From NCBI GenBank assembly GCA_003952965.2, contig CM025849.1:4596568-4660567 (forward strand): DNA of 64,000 nucleotides, written 5' to 3'. This DNA is from Morella rubra. Its lineage: Eukaryota; Streptophyta; Magnoliopsida; Fagales; Myricaceae. Of the stretch, positions 34,841-47,375 are shown in pieces; the stretch's first letter is position 1, and every line of letters starts with the position of its first letter. The notes beneath the pieces were generated by a model. The model was not told where the DNA came from and did not search any database. It saw nothing but the letters and a program-made list of their open reading frames with translations. The translations under genes were made by a program, and so were the position numbers.

Positions 34841-36229
34841 GGGACGAACTTTGAGCAATGATTTAGGCTTCTCATTGAGTGGGCCTAACACGTAACAAAT
34901 TAGAATATTTTGTATTGTTTTGGAAAATTTAATCATAAAGCAAAGTGTCAGAACTATAAAATAGAAATATCAAATACTTTTGACATCAGTTTGGAATTGG
35001 ACAATATTCAAAAATTAGTAGACAATTAAGTTATTTTAAGATAATAGGTTTACTGCAGGATGGGGTATCTGTTTTTTTTTTTTTTCCTAAATTGGTGGTA
35101 TCTGATTTAGTTGATTGTGATTGTATTTTATGGTCTCTGGAGTTGGGTTGAGTAGGAAGAAAATAAAAATCGAGTTACGGCCTCCACGGTTAGGAAAGGT
35201 CAGAAGGCCGGACACATGAAACCTGGTCCAATTGGCAGCATTTTAGGCCCAGAGATATAAGTTTACTCTTTGAAGACCTCTCGAGGTAGCAAGTGAGGCT
35301 TTTTGTTTTCCGCAAGTGAGCAGGGAATGGGCTTGTGATATCCAAAACATATTGTATCCTCATTGTGCTATTCTTGGCCTTCCCGGGTTTTTGTTTTGTT
35401 TTAATTTTTCATTAACATATTCTATTCCAGAGTCTAAACCAATCTTCTTGACTCATTTTTGCAAATATTTATAATCTCTCTCAAAACGTAACAGTTTAAT
35501 TCTGAAAAAAAAAAATCAATAAAGCTCCTAATTTAGTTTAGGCTTAATATACCCTGGTCCTTAGGGTTTAGCATTTTTTCAAAATGGTCCCTAGGATTCA
35601 CTTCATTCCACTCGGGTCCCTGGTATTGGATTGCATGGCAGGGTCAATGCCCCCGATTTGTTATACGCACAGACAAATCCAAATAGGAATTTTAGCTCCT
35701 ATTTAGAGTTATCTTCTTCCAGAAAAGGTTGTAGAAGTCTGCTTTCCATGACATCCACTCATCAAGTAGAAGTCTTGCATTGCATTTGTATGCCTGTAGC
35801 TAGTTTTCCTTAGTGTGATTAGGGACTTAAAGCAACCTAGCTGAAGTTCAGAGTGTGAATGAAGCAATTAAATATCTGTAATAAACATGTTTATTTCTTG
35901 AGGTTTATTGAAGTTTACTGCAGAAACTTCTACCTTCGGAACCGGATTTTTGCTACTGAACTCATGATTCAGCTGCTTGTTTTTAGGGAAGAACCTTCTT
36001 TCATTATTTGAAGTATTATGGGCAGTCTATTTGTTTACACGAATAGTTGGCTTACTACGGTGTCAGTGATGTTAGTTAGAAAGTAATTATTGACTTGCAT
36101 CATGATGTGTAGGTTCTTGCAGCTATCCAAGTTTTTTTTTTTTTTCCGTGCAATTCGTCTTGTGATTTTTAGGTGTATTCTTGGACTGAAAATCCCAGCT
36201 GAACTTGGATACGTAGAGTCAAGGGCAAA

Positions 36230-36495
36230 TTCTTTACGTCAAACGAAATATTACTTACGACTCTTGGAAAATTATTTTCATTTGAAAACCACTTACACCG
36301 TAAATACGTTTCTTCTCAAAACTTTCACTTGTTGGAGAAAATGTATATGATGAATGAAATCTATTTTTCGACTCCTGAAAAATATTTTCATCTGAAAATT
36401 ATTTACACGGTAAGCACTTTTACGTTCCTTTATAAAACTTTGCTCACTCAAAAAATATTTTTTACATCTAATGAAACATTCTTTAAGACTCTTGG
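36230..36495. repeat. Tandem repeat array, part left of the CACTA element
   Basis: Same degenerate 90-130-bp unit as 13,480-15,905. Two to three units. Confidence 0.7.
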
Positions 36496-37079
36496 CACTA
36501 CAGAAATAAGGCTATAGCGCGGCTAGACCGCGTATATGGTCCAAAACCGCTGCTATATTTTATAGCAGCGGTTTTTTAGCAGGAGTCGTGAGTGCTATAT
36601 GCGTCGGCACAACCTATAGCAGCGGTTGTGGAGGCCGCTAGTGTATACGTGGCTATTTATAGCGGCGGTCACACAGCGGCGGCCGACCGCTCGCTATAGA
36701 GCCAACTTTTTTGTGGACGATCTGTAGCGGGGCCAGTGACCGCCGCTAATGTTTTTAGCAGCGGTCTGATATAGGGTATAGCGGTTAGGTGACGCGGCTA
36801 TTATACTTGTTGTGTTTACTTCTATAGTAGGCGGTCAGGTGACCGCTGCTATAGGTTTTTTTTTTTTTAAATTTTTTTTGGGTTAATTTTCCTACCATAC
36901 AAATTTGATTATAGATTGTAATTGATTAATGGAAACAAAGAAAATTGCAATAAAACAAAATATATTTCATTATAAGGTGGTCTTACAAGTTTTACATCAA
37001 ACAAAAATAAGTTAATGGTATTTTCTCAGTAGACTAAAAGCTAACAAGTCATGACATTGAAGTACAAATAACTCTAAAT

Positions 37080-37680
37080 TTAATCCTCTCCACCTTCAGC
37101 ACCATCTGCTCCTCCACTTGCTGCGTCATCGGCATTGTCTGCTATTACAATAATGTAAAATCAACAAACAGTAATGACATGAACAAAGCTAAAAGAGCTT
37201 TAACATACTTAAAATTAAATTAATAACAGTATTCATTTATGTTTGTATCTTACCAACACTTGTTTTCCGACTTGCATGAGATGATCTATGAATTGCTGGT
37301 GAAAACTGATTGTTATTGGGAACATCTTGGTATTGACGTTGCCCTACAACAGTTAAACAACCATAATTAACTACGAAATATACATAAATAGTCAATAGTA
37401 ATTTTAAGATAAGTAAATAAAACTTTTACCCAAGCGTGCCATCATTTGTATTGTAGATTCTAGCGATGCTACTTCAGACTCCAACATTGAACTCTATTTT
37501 CCATAAATACGGCTCTCTCGTTGAGGATGTCGGCTGACTGTATCTTACGTTGGTGTTGGTAGGATGAGATGAAGGAGTTGGTCCTAATCCAACGCCGGAA
37601 TGCGACCATGTCGTGGACCAATCATTTGCATATCGGTCAGATGGTGACCAACCGATGCTGCATCCACTCTAAATTCGTAA
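37080..37680 (-). pseudogene. CACTA accessory (TNPA-like / Transposase_24-type) protein, 3' exons
   Basis: Three exons with plausible splice borders. About 37,440-37,680 includes STTWSHSGVGLGPTPS, then after a frame change LESEVASLESTIQMMARLG, a coiled-coil-like end. 37,254-37,343 encodes QYQDVPNNNQFSPAIHRSSH. 37,080-37,138 encodes the acidic tail ending in TAA. The arrangement (heptad-like QMMARL region, Ser/Asn-rich linker, acidic tail) is usual for plant CACTA DNA-binding proteins. Upstream DNA-binding exons are missing. Confidence 0.6.
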
Positions 37681-37739
37681 AAGTTTGTGAACTTCCTGAA
37701 TCGTTCAGTCAATCTCCGCAAGATTCATACAATAACAAA

Positions 37740-38240
37740 GATATATATTTCAGCAATAAATTCATACAACCAATTCAATATATTTCAAAAATAATATTAC
37801 ATTATAATCAAATTTCAGCACCAATTAATACATGATAAAGAATATTAGCAACCAATTATACAAACTATATATATTTTCAGGAATAAATTCAAATATTCCA
37901 ATTTATATATTTCCAGCAATGAATTCATACAAACAGAATATGTATTTACAATACAATTCATACAAAAATTTCATATATTCAAAATAATTCATACATTATT
38001 AATTCATATTATTTTCAGACCAATTAATAATATCAAAAGATATATTTTCAGCAACAATTCATACAAACCAATGCATATATTTCAGGAATAAATAAACTTC
38101 AAACATATATTTCAATAATTCATATTTTCAGCAACCAATTCATACATTCACAAATTACTATTTCTCATCAAAAATCATATATTTCACAACCAATTCATAT
38201 ATTTAACAACAAGTCAAACAAATTCATAAGTAAACACTCC
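37740..38240. repeat. AT-rich minisatellite in the CACTA element
   Basis: Degenerate tandem lines of ATATATTTCAGCAA plus CCAATTCATACAA, about 30-50 bp apart. Confidence 0.6.
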
Positions 38241-38439
38241 AACAAAACAAATCTCAAATCTCAACTCAATCTCCAACACAACAAAACCCAATAATCCAAT
38301 TCATAAGCCCTGACCTCCAATCTCCATATAATTAACTTCATTCATATTTTATAAAATATAAAAATATATATGAGTCTAAGTCACTGACCTGAACATCAAT
38401 GCAAAACCAACACAATTGAATTATTTCGTAAATTTCTAA

Positions 38440-38865
38440 GGGAGAGTTGAAATTCACGAAATTAAAAGGGGAGGACATTTGGAGTGCGAATGGGAGGTGG
38501 GAGGCGCTGAAATTGGCTGAGGGGGCGGGGGGAGCTGAAACTAGTGGAGGCGCGGTGGGGGGTGAAACTCGCGCCGGGGGGGGGGGTTGAAGCTCACGGA
38601 CGGGGCTGGGGGCTAGCTGAAACCACGTGGAAAGAGGGCGGCGGGGGGTGACACTCACGGAGGGGTCCTGAAAATCGTGGAGGAGGAGGGGGGTGATGAA
38701 TCGTAGGGCGGGGAGGCAGATCACGAGATGGGTGGGGGGAGGGTGGAGGTGAAGCGCGTGAGGAGGCCGGGGGAGGCAACGGTGGATATGGGGGTGGGCG
38801 CGCTGTTTAAGATGCGAACGGGGGGGAGGAAAACGCGCAGGGGGTGAAGAAGAAAGGGGGGCCGG
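38440..38865 (-). other. Strand-asymmetric GC-rich leader of the CACTA element
   Basis: Very G-rich on plus, C-rich on minus. Minus frames are Pro/Ser-rich without a domain. It corresponds in position to 1660-2108 of the other element. Confidence 0.4.
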
Positions 38866-39132
38866 ATGGGTGAAGAATTGCTAAACGCCTTTATAGTTCT
38901 AGTAGGGGTCACGACGCCAGAATATGGACTTAAGTCTGCGGTTAGTGATAGTAGCGCGGCACGAACGCGCTTATATTCAACGCTTGAACTGATGATCTAT
39001 AGGGTGTTTACCGGTCGCTATAGAGAACGCGCTGATGTTTATTTTGGGTTGCGGTTGAAGAATAAACGTCGGTATATAGGCCAAAGCGGTTTGGACGCCT
39101 GCAAAGAGAAGTAGACTATTTTGTTTTGTATG

Positions 39133-39640
39133 GGAAAGTATTTGATGCACATATGAACATCTTTACTTTTTGTAAAACATTGACTGCGTAAAAAACGTTT
39201 ATGTCGATTGAAATATTTTACGATCTTAAAATAAATATTTTATTTGGAAAATCGCTTACAATGTCAAAGTCTTTACGCTTATTGTAAACTTGACTTGTTG
39301 AGAATAGTGTAGTAAACAGAACCTATTTACGATTCTTGAGAAAATATTTTCATTACATCATAAATATTTTAACGTCTTTTAGTAAAATTTTGACTTGTTG
39401 TAGAACATATGTTATGTCGAACGAAATTTATTTACGACTGTTAGGAAAAATATTTTAACCGTAAACACTTTTACGTTTTTTAGTAAAATTTTGACTTATT
39501 GGAGAAAATATTTTACGTCAAATGAAACCTATTTATGATACTTAAAGAAATATTTTCATTTATAGCGTAAACTTTTACATATCTGCGTAAACTTCAACTT
39601 GCTGCAGAAAATATTTTACGTCAAAACAAAATCTATTTAT
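39133..39640. repeat. Tandem repeat array, part right of the CACTA element
   Basis: About four units of the same repeat as 15,108-15,905. Confidence 0.7.
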
Positions 39641-39659
39641 GAAGATAGTGAAACTTCTT

Positions 39660-40758
39660 TTGTACATTTCATTTAATTTTTTATTGGATAATGAAAAAGA
39701 GTGGTTTTCGGATAAAGAGAAGAAGAATATCATTTTCCAATAACAATAAAAGAAGGGCAGCTAGAAATGCATATTTACTTAAATTTTCATCAAAGGGTGA
39801 AACTACCCTTTCCCCCGGTTAAGCCCAACAGATTATTTTCAAGAAGACAAATTATAATTGATCGCGAGGACAAGTTCGGCTTGGCCCATAAGCAAACGTA
39901 CTATTTGAAAGGGACACGGCCCTCATAACCAATTCTTTGAAAGGTCCATATAAAACCAATTCGTTGGAAGCCGAAAGTACAAAGCAATGGGGACGTGGAC
40001 AATTCAGGTGAATTTGTCTACCATGTTGATTATAAAGGGCCGAAAACGCGTACAAATCCTCCACCTCATCTCTTTTAACCAGGATCCATGAGATTCGCAA
40101 GTAGAAGCAGCAGATGATCACCTGAATCCTTAAGAGCGGCTGTTGTCTTTTACCATGAAAAGATGCAGTCATGTATTATTTTTAAATAAATTAAAGAAGG
40201 CAACGAATTTGGTGATATGTTGAAAAGAAGTTGTGCGATTAATTACTCATTTGGACAAATATAGTTCATTTCTGTAATTTGATATATAATAATAAAAACA
40301 AATAGTTGTAACTTTTTAAGTCTATCTGATTATGAGCCGTTTGACGAAAAGGTGGCAAATTTGCACCGTTTAATCTTGCATCTTCTTAATTACCTGTGTG
40401 AAATAATGTTACTTACTATTCTAAAAAAAAAAAAAATCACTTACCAAGAAAAATGTAATTTACGAACCCTAAAGGGGGAAAACACAACTTGGGAAATGAG
40501 GTAATTATAACTTGGGACAATCACTTCCTATCGCATGCAATTAAGCTTGTATTTCAACTATTGAAGATGCCGTATCGATTGCCCAATACTTGTCATGGGC
40601 TTGGTAAGGTACTACGTACCCGATTTGAAGCTGAATGCATCCACGCATGACCCACTACCACACAACCGAATCGGGTGCACCGACTGCTGGTGGAGATTTT
40701 TTTATTCGAAGTTAAAAAAAATTCCAAGTGTCGCAATGTCAAGGATACGTACCAGATC
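39660..40758. other. Non-coding duplicated DNA left of LINE L2
   Basis: Partner of 17,220-18,360. No gene recognised. Confidence 0.45.
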
Positions 40759-41960
40759 GGTGGACCCCGTCTCGGAGCTCTATTCCTCAGATTGACTGAA
40801 ACTTTTAATGGAAGCTTAATATGCATGCAAGGTTCAAACTACTTCTATGGAAAATTGCTTGGGACATCCTTCCTACACGTGAGAGGTTGTTGAGGAGTCT
40901 ACAAGCAAATTTTCATGGTGCTGTCTGCTGCCCTCTTTGTGGAGCCCTGGAGGAATCTTTGCCACACCTACTTTTCTCTTGTTCCTTCTCTAGGCTGATT
41001 AGGCGTCTGTCCCCTGGTCTCTGAATGTTGAATCTTTTCGGTCCGATTTCGCCTTCAGCTGGATTCAGGTTATCCTAGACCCTCTTCAGTTCCTACGTCT
41101 GCAGTCTTCTGAGGTTCATAATTTCCAGCTCTTTGCTGCCATTGTACTGGACTCAATTTGGATGGCAAGGAATCGGGTCGTGCATGATAATGCTAAGGTA
41201 ACCCTTTACAGCGTGCTGCAGCATGTTTTGAAGGGCTTCAGCGAAAATACCGCAGCTTGGCGTAGTCTCCCTGTTCTGAGGCAACCGATTCCTGCTCTCT
41301 GTCTCCATCCTAGTTCTTTTCACCATATGACCTTTGATGTAGCGGTTCGTTCGGACTTTTCTATGGCCGCTGCTGTCCTTTTCGATTCAGACGGTAATAT
41401 TCGTAAGGCTTGGACTCAGAGGTCTTTGTAAGCGGATCCAATGGTGAGGGAGGTGGATGGGGCATTGCTAGCCCTATTGAAAGCCTCTGATGCTCAAATC
41501 TCCAGTTTACTGCTGGCGTGGGACTCTGCTGTGGTCATTGATTGTATTCGATCTTGGTCTTCGGAGGTATACCAGGTGCCCTAGAAGATTGCCTCTCACA
41601 TTAGCAATGCTAGTGATCTTATTTGGCTTTTCTCTTGGTTTTCGGCTTTCAAGATCTCCAGAGATGACAATTTTGTGGCCCACTATATTGCGGTCTGTGC
41701 ATGTGCCCTCTCTCACATTGGGGAGGTTCCGCCCTCCTTCCTGCTTACTCGTGGGTTATGGAAATTTAATGGTGCCAAAGCCTCCAGAATTTTTTTCTGC
41801 TTTGTTCTTCGGCGGTTGCGTCCTGTTTTAGCTCCGTGGTGTTGTTTTCTGGTCTTTGTTGTTTTTGGTCTGTCTTTCCTTGCTTTTTTGTGGATTTTTG
41901 TGTTGTTGCGTCGGTCTTTTTATATAATATGTTTCGTTTCAACCCAACAAAAAAAAATAA
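40759..41960 (+). mobile_element. LINE fragment L2, 5'-truncated, with poly(A) end
   Basis: Bounded by AAGGATACGTACCAGATC (40,741-40,758) and AAGGATGCCCAGATC (41,961-41,975), a slightly changed target duplication of about 15 bp. The 3' end is A-rich after a U-rich trailer, typical of target-primed reverse transcription. Coding remnants: zf-RVT (40,821-41,024) with LLLWKIAWDILPTRERL, CCPLCGALEESLPHLLFSC; RNase H with FDVAVRSDFSMAAAV (catalytic Asp), EVDGALLALL (Glu), WDSAVVIDC (Asp), and a final RDDNFVAHYIA. Stops at 41,429, 41,582 and after the zinc finger make it dead. It keeps the 3' part that L1 has lost. Confidence 0.9.
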
Positions 41961-41975
41961 AAGGATGCCCAGATC

Positions 41976-42841
41976 AGCCATGTAATTACCCAGTTCCCCC
42001 ATCTTTAATTCACATTCTAACTTTTGGAAAGCCTCTTCTATGGCCGAGTACGACACCCTCCTACTATTATATTACATGCTTATATGTGGAAGTAAGATCT
42101 GGCAGGATAATCCAATTACCGTGAAAACTATCAAACTAGATAGATAGGTTCATTGAATCATGATTAATATTTTATCTGTTGGAAATATTATTCCCGTTAT
42201 CATGAATATTTTCTTATTAAATTCTTGTGACTTGGACTTGTATACAATATGTCCCGTGGGGTTCAAGATAGTTTATCACATTATATGGCAAGTGGCCCTT
42301 CCGTTCATATATATTATATATACAATAGATTTTGGAATGAAGGACCAAGCCTTTAATGTTTTTTATCCAGAATCCCATGGTGGGCACCTTCTCCTCTTAA
42401 GTCGGTCATTCCCTTTGTCTAAGTTCTAACTGTTTGTCTCGATTTGGTAGAACGAAAAAGCTAACATATATAAATAAACATTCTTATAAGAAGCTACTTG
42501 TGAAAATTTAGTTTTGTTTTTTAAGAGGGAGTCCGTACATTAAATTTAGAATAAATTACAATAAACCGCACAAATTACAACTCCAGTACTATTTAACACA
42601 CTCTCAAATTCCCGGTAGGTCATGGAATTCAACCGGATAATTTTATATAGAAACACTTATTTAAACTACTTCGTATTAATAAAAAGTTTCATACTGCAGT
42701 TGGAGCATCATCATTATTCTCTTGTGACATTGAGTTGCTGCTAGATGCTTGAGAGACTGTTCCTTGATTATGTCGATTGAAAATCCTTTGCAATGAGTAT
42801 TTAATATAATGGATACTTCAATCACTTTACTATGTAATAAC
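41976..42841. other. Non-coding spacer shared with 19,226-20,112
   Basis: No gene. Holds the recurrent 3' flank line at about 42,438. Confidence 0.45.
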
Positions 42842-43516
42842 TCAAAAATCTCTGTGCATGAGCTTTGGAGTACCTTTATGAACAGGAATGCACAACTTGA
42901 ACATGAGAAGAACCATCCAAAAGGAGTAGAGACGATCAATAGGAATAGACCACAAGCTAGGACACTCGAAATGTAGCATATAGACTCGAGGTAACTCGTA
43001 TTTGGAATGTTGATTATCACCTTCGATGCGAATGTAAACAAATAATAGTATCATAGCCAGTATGATTGTAGCATTTACATAATCATTAGCCAACTTTGAA
43101 TATATCAGCAGAGAAGCTTAAACATCAGTTCAAGGAGGCGGTCGATAATGTCTATGAATATGGCTAGGAAAGCATGTTGATCTTGCTTTAGTACTTGTCC
43201 AGCTGTGAGAGAGTGAAAAAGAGGAAACATAATTTTAGTAGTTCATATCAGAAATTTTTTTCCAGAATCCATGGGTGATGTTTGGCAAGACCAAACAATC
43301 TAACTTCCCCCGCCCCCCAAAAAAAAAGGAAGATGATTAAGCAGGTACACTTTGCCTCTTTAGCTGTAGAACATCGTGGGAATTAAGCCCATAAGTGATG
43401 GACTTGAACTGGTACAGCTTATGGAAAAGAAGAAAATTTTAAGAACCAAAACTAAAGCAAAATAGATATGCCAACCTTGTGGGAGGGAGTCTGCCGGAGT
43501 TGCTGCTGCCGAGCAT
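42842..43516 (-). pseudogene. Small membrane-protein family, copy M10 (frameshifted, intron shortened)
   Basis: Exon 1 is 43,476-43,516 (MLGSSNSGRLPPT plus AG) with donor GTTGGC. Exon 2 is about 42,842-43,202 with acceptor TCACAG. The intron is only about 270 nt against 1271 nt in M11. Exon 2 is in the wrong phase for exon 1 and has further frame changes (SKVIINIPNTSYL in one frame, LLMFKLCIPVHKGTPKLMHR in another). Confidence 0.7.
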
Positions 43517-43519
43517 TTC

Positions 43520-43980
43520 CGCCTATTCTCGCTTTCTTGTGCGTCTTGGTGCTTAATTGAACTGGTTTTTTGAATCTCGCTGTCTTACTTTCTTGTTCTA
43601 CTTTTAAGTATTGGAAAGCCGAGGTAAAGGTTACGAAGGAAAAAAATTTTGACAGCCGAGGTTACGGAGGTCACCGAGGAAAAAGTCCAGTACAGCATTA
43701 TACAAAAGAGCAGAAGCACTGTTAAGGCTATTGTATATTTTTTTAATCCTATTGTTTATTTTTTTTTCTAAGCAAGCGAAATAGCGTAAACAAAAGAGCA
43801 GTACAACAAAGGGGTGGGGGACCCCACAATCCTATTGTTTAACCTGCACGATGATACGTGAACCGATTTATGCGAGTCCCACCCATTATTTCAAAATGAG
43901 GAAGTCAGTCATTTCCTTCAAGTCCTATTTGGCATAAAGAATTATGCAGAGTAATCATGCACCATCTATGCATAATGTTG
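43520..43980. other. Non-coding spacer
   Basis: Exon 1 upstream flank of copy M10, then unique AT-rich sequence. No gene. Confidence 0.35.
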
Positions 43981-46980
43981 GCGGGTGTAATATAATAAAA
44001 TAATAGATTAAGATCTTATTATTAGGACTGAATTCGAACTCACCAATCGACCGTTGGTTTTCGTTTATAAAATCGGAAAAGGAAAATTATATGACGAGAA
44101 ATAATTTTGAGTGTCTTTTTTGCAAATTGATTCATGTCTAACATAGAAAAAACTTTCTGGAATTAAGTAGTTCCGTGTTTTTACTTCTAAGAAGGAGTAA
44201 ATCATTTTCTGCGAAGAGAAGAAAGGAAAAAGAGTACATCATTTTCTACCAGAAGAATACAAAGAAAAGGAGCACGGCCGACCCTAAGACAAAAAGCTTG
44301 GGGTGCCTAAAGGACAGAAAAGGGCCGGAAGGCCCGACTCTTTAGTCCTGGCCCAATAGGAGACTGTTTTAGGCCCAGAGATATGGGTTTAAGAGATTGT
44401 TTTGATCGACTTTCAGAATATTTGAGAGTTTTCGTCTTTCCGAAGTCCAATGCCTCTCCCTGTAAAAAAAGGGAACAAAACTTCGAATCTAAAGATCCTG
44501 ATTCCTGGGTAAAGTGGACTTTCGCCGGCGACACTCTGCATTATCAGAGGTGAGGAATGAGGATTGAGGAATCACTCTACTCTAGTTCAACTCTGCGCTT
44601 AACAATAGAAAGGAGGCTGCTCAAAGCTTGGTATCTACCCCTTTCTCTCCTGTCATGAGTCGACATTCTAATTGCAACTGCTGTTGGGTTTTTTCTGTGT
44701 ACATCCTAGTTTTGCACTCATATTCCCTCAAATCTCGACCATGATTGGAGTTGGAGTATTCCTTCCGAAGATAAACTAGGAAAGAATGAGTACATCCTGA
44801 TAATTGGAAGACTCCGCGAAATTTTTTCTGTACATGTTGTTGCTTTATTTGTAGACCTCATGGAATGGAAATACTCTTCGTTTTTTGGTTTGTAGATCTA
44901 TTCGGATTAATTTCTAGGAATTAGAAGCAACAAATGATCATTATATTTTGGATGTTTGCATAACAGGAGGAAGAGGTGAAGAAATTAATCCCTTTTTTTC
45001 TCCTCTTTTTAGTTACTTGAAATTCAAAGATGATCATTAGATTGCATGAAAAGAGTGTGCTGAAAAAGATATCTTTCACTTTTCTCATTTTTGCTATGTT
45101 AGACGAGTGATTAGAATTTTTAGGAGAGGGTGGCCGGCCACCTCCACCTGGTCATTCCGTCTTGTTTAACTGTTTGTTCATTTAATGGGTAATAATTTGA
45201 TCAAATTTTAATTTCTCGCCGGTTATGCACAGAGGATGCGTCTAGTTTGGGCAGAACGAAAAAGCTAATCTAATATAAAAACTTCCTTAGACCCCTCTTG
45301 CTTCTTGGAAAATGAGATAATGTTTTTTTATATAAAGAGGAAATTCTTATTTAGGGTAAATTACCGAACTACACCATAATATCAAATACACTCTCAAATT
45401 ACAAAATCCTGAGGACTCAGTCCCTCAAGCTTGATGCTAAGATGGTAATTTAACTCAACGTAATTATACATAGAAACACTTCCTTGAGATACTTCAGAAT
45501 GATCAAAGGTTTCATACTACAGATGGAGATGGAGCATCGTCATTATCCTCTTGTGCCATAGAGTTGCCGCTTGATGCTTCTGAGACAGTTTCTTGATTAG
45601 GTTGATTGAAAATCCTTCGTAAATAGTGAATTAATACCTTTATAAGCAGGAATGCACAACTTGAACATAAGAAGGAACCATCCAAAAGGGCGAAAGAGGA
45701 TCGATAGAAACAGACCACAAGCTAGGACACCCGAAATGTAGCATATAAGCTCAATGATTTGGAGGTAACTCGTATTTGGAATGCGGATTATCACCTTCGA
45801 TGCAATAATGTAAACAAATGATGCTATGGTAGAAGCGAGTACGATTATAGCATCTGCATCCACATTGGCTAAGTTTGAATACATTAACGGGAGAAGCTTA
45901 AGCATCAATTCCAGGAGGCTGTTGATAATGTCTATGAATATGGCTTGGAAAGCAATCTGATCTTGCTCACTTGCCCTATTATGAAAGAGAGAAAAAGAGG
46001 AAGACATGATTTTAGTAGGTCCCATCAGAATTTTTTTTTTTTCAAAATCAATACGTGATGTTTGACAAGAACAAAAATTCTAACTTTTTAGAAGTAGTTT
46101 TTGATTCTTCAAAACTTCCTTACTCAAGCAACAAAATCTGAAAATTTTGGTAACAAAATATTTTGCTTTTTCAAATTTTAAACTCATCAACTCATTCTAT
46201 CTATATTTTTTGTCAAATTTCTAATGAAACTCAATCTTCTATCAAATATAAAATCCTCCATCAAATCATTCTAATAAATTAAACTCAATCTTCTATCTAC
46301 CTTCTTTTCATACAAATTCCAATAAATCGTAATTATAAAAAAAAATTCCATCCATTTAACATATTTACACTTTTTTTCAACTCCAATAAAACTCAATCTC
46401 CTACCAAACAAGTTTAAATTTTTCAACAAACTTTTCACAAACTCCCATATTATTTACTTGAGAGGAGATAAATGATACTATTATGTCTATAAGGTACTAA
46501 ATTGTCGCATTAAATACAGTAATGTATGTCACATTGAAACTTTTGTTGTGCATTTCATTCTAATTTTTGTAATTACTGTCTTTATGAGCCAAAAAGACCG
46601 TCATTAAGGACATATTGTAGTTAAAATTTGGGTGTTGAAATAACGAACATCAAAATCGATGTCCATGTTCGTTACGCGGTATGTGTTGAATTCGGGGTAT
46701 GGTCGCTGGGCCAACCCAACCCAATATTTGGAAGGACTATGGCCCCTATACGTATGAGCGCACATGAAAAGTTTAAATGTTTGGAAAATCTAACTCAGAA
46801 TGGAACCAATCTCCCCAATTTCATTTAAAAGCACATAAAAAATATATCTATCGGATCTTTTCTAAGAAGTTACGTGGTTAGCTTTATAGATCCAAAAGGA
46901 TGTTTGAAAGAAGGATAGTATGAATACCTTGAATAGTGAAGAGTCGGAGATGAAAATTCGTTTAATAAAAATGGAAAGTG
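43980..46980. repeat. Segmental duplication C, right copy
   Basis: Partner of 22,590-25,460. It contains exon 2 and most of the intron of the intact copy M11. Confidence 0.85.
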
Positions 46981-47284
46981 TAAATTAAGACAGGAAAAAA
47001 AAAATATACGCTCTTCAAATGCCAGTCCCAGTTCCAGATCTAGAGAAACAACAAACAATAAATGTTAAAAGAACAATCATGGAAGGGACATAAGCAATGT
47101 TAATTCCAAAAACTAAAGATAAGAAAAGAAGAGGATTACGCAGGTAGACATCAACACTTTAACTGTTAATTATCATGAAGTTTAGCACATGAATTGAAAA
47201 ATGTGAAAACCAAAACTTAAAGCAAAAGAGATATTTAGGAGCCAACCTTGCGGAAGGGAGATTGCCGGAGTTGCTGCCGGACAT
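45597..47284 (-). CDS. Small three-segment membrane protein, copy M11 (only intact copy)
   Basis: Two exons: 47,247-47,284 (ATG, 12 codons MSGSNSGNLPSA plus AG) and 45,597-45,975. Donor GTTGGC and acceptor TTTCATAATAG give a phase-2 join (AG+G = Arg). The 417-nt frame encodes 138 residues: a Ser/Asn/Gly-rich N-terminus, RASEQDQIAF, then hydrophobic segments at about 30-46 (LLELMLKLLPLMYSNLA), 50-70 (AIIVLASTIASFVYIIASKV) and 80-105 (IIELICYISGVLACGLFLSI), and a tail LCIPAYKGINSLFTKDFQST. No signal peptide or catalytic motif is visible, and I do not recognise the family. A TATA box lies 59 bp upstream. The intron is 1271 nt and holds a MITE-like repeat. The inferred join rests on splice signals and on the phase match only. 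Function unknown, possibly a membrane anchor or small membrane-complex subunit. Confidence 0.68.
46050..46415. repeat. Pyrimidine-rich MITE-like repeat, copy 4
   Basis: Begins near GATGTTTGACAAGAAC and ends CTCCTACCAAACAAG. In the intron of M11, at the same place as copy 3 in M6, so older than the duplication. Confidence 0.45.
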
Positions 47285-47342
47285 TTTTGCCTATATTCTC
47301 GCTGTTTTCTTTGCAGTCCTTAAATGAACTCCTCACTCCGTG

Positions 47343-47352
47343 TATATATATA
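47343..47352 (-). promoter_or_regulatory. TATA box of copy M11
   Basis: TATATATATA about 60 bp upstream of the ATG. The short leader between has GAGAATATAGGCAAAA just before the start, shared with other copies. Confidence 0.55.
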
Positions 47353-47375
47353 GCCAGGTGACCGTGTCGAATAGA

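Larger units (their letters stand above)
36496..39132 (-). mobile_element. Degenerate CACTA element, about 2.6 kb
   Basis: Starts CACTACAGAAATAAG at 36,496. The other end, ATTTTGTTTTGTATG, is a worn version of the TTTTTGTAGTG terminus. Both ends carry subterminal repeats of the AGCGGCGGT / CCGCTGCTATA type (36,500-36,860 and 38,880-39,115). Comparison with the uninterrupted array at 15,215 shows the host sequence resuming right after the element. Inside are accessory-protein exons on the minus strand, a minisatellite and a G-rich leader. It is related to the Argonaute-carrying element at 690-5294, in reverse orientation. Confidence 0.8.
34840..43270. repeat. Segmental duplication B, right copy
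   Basis: Partner of 11,440-20,530. The CACTA element 36,496-39,132 lies inside its tandem repeat array. It lacks the solo LTR, the LTR-like unit, copy M4 and the GRF-finger segment of the left copy. Confidence 0.85.

Noticed and set aside
38338..38779. Pro-rich minus frames
   Set aside because: Low-complexity GC-rich leader of the CACTA element. Kept as leader, not as a gene.
42160..42429. Plus frame MKDQAFNVFYPE and equivalents at 19,464-19,694
   Set aside because: Duplicated non-coding flank, different lengths in the two copies, no domain.
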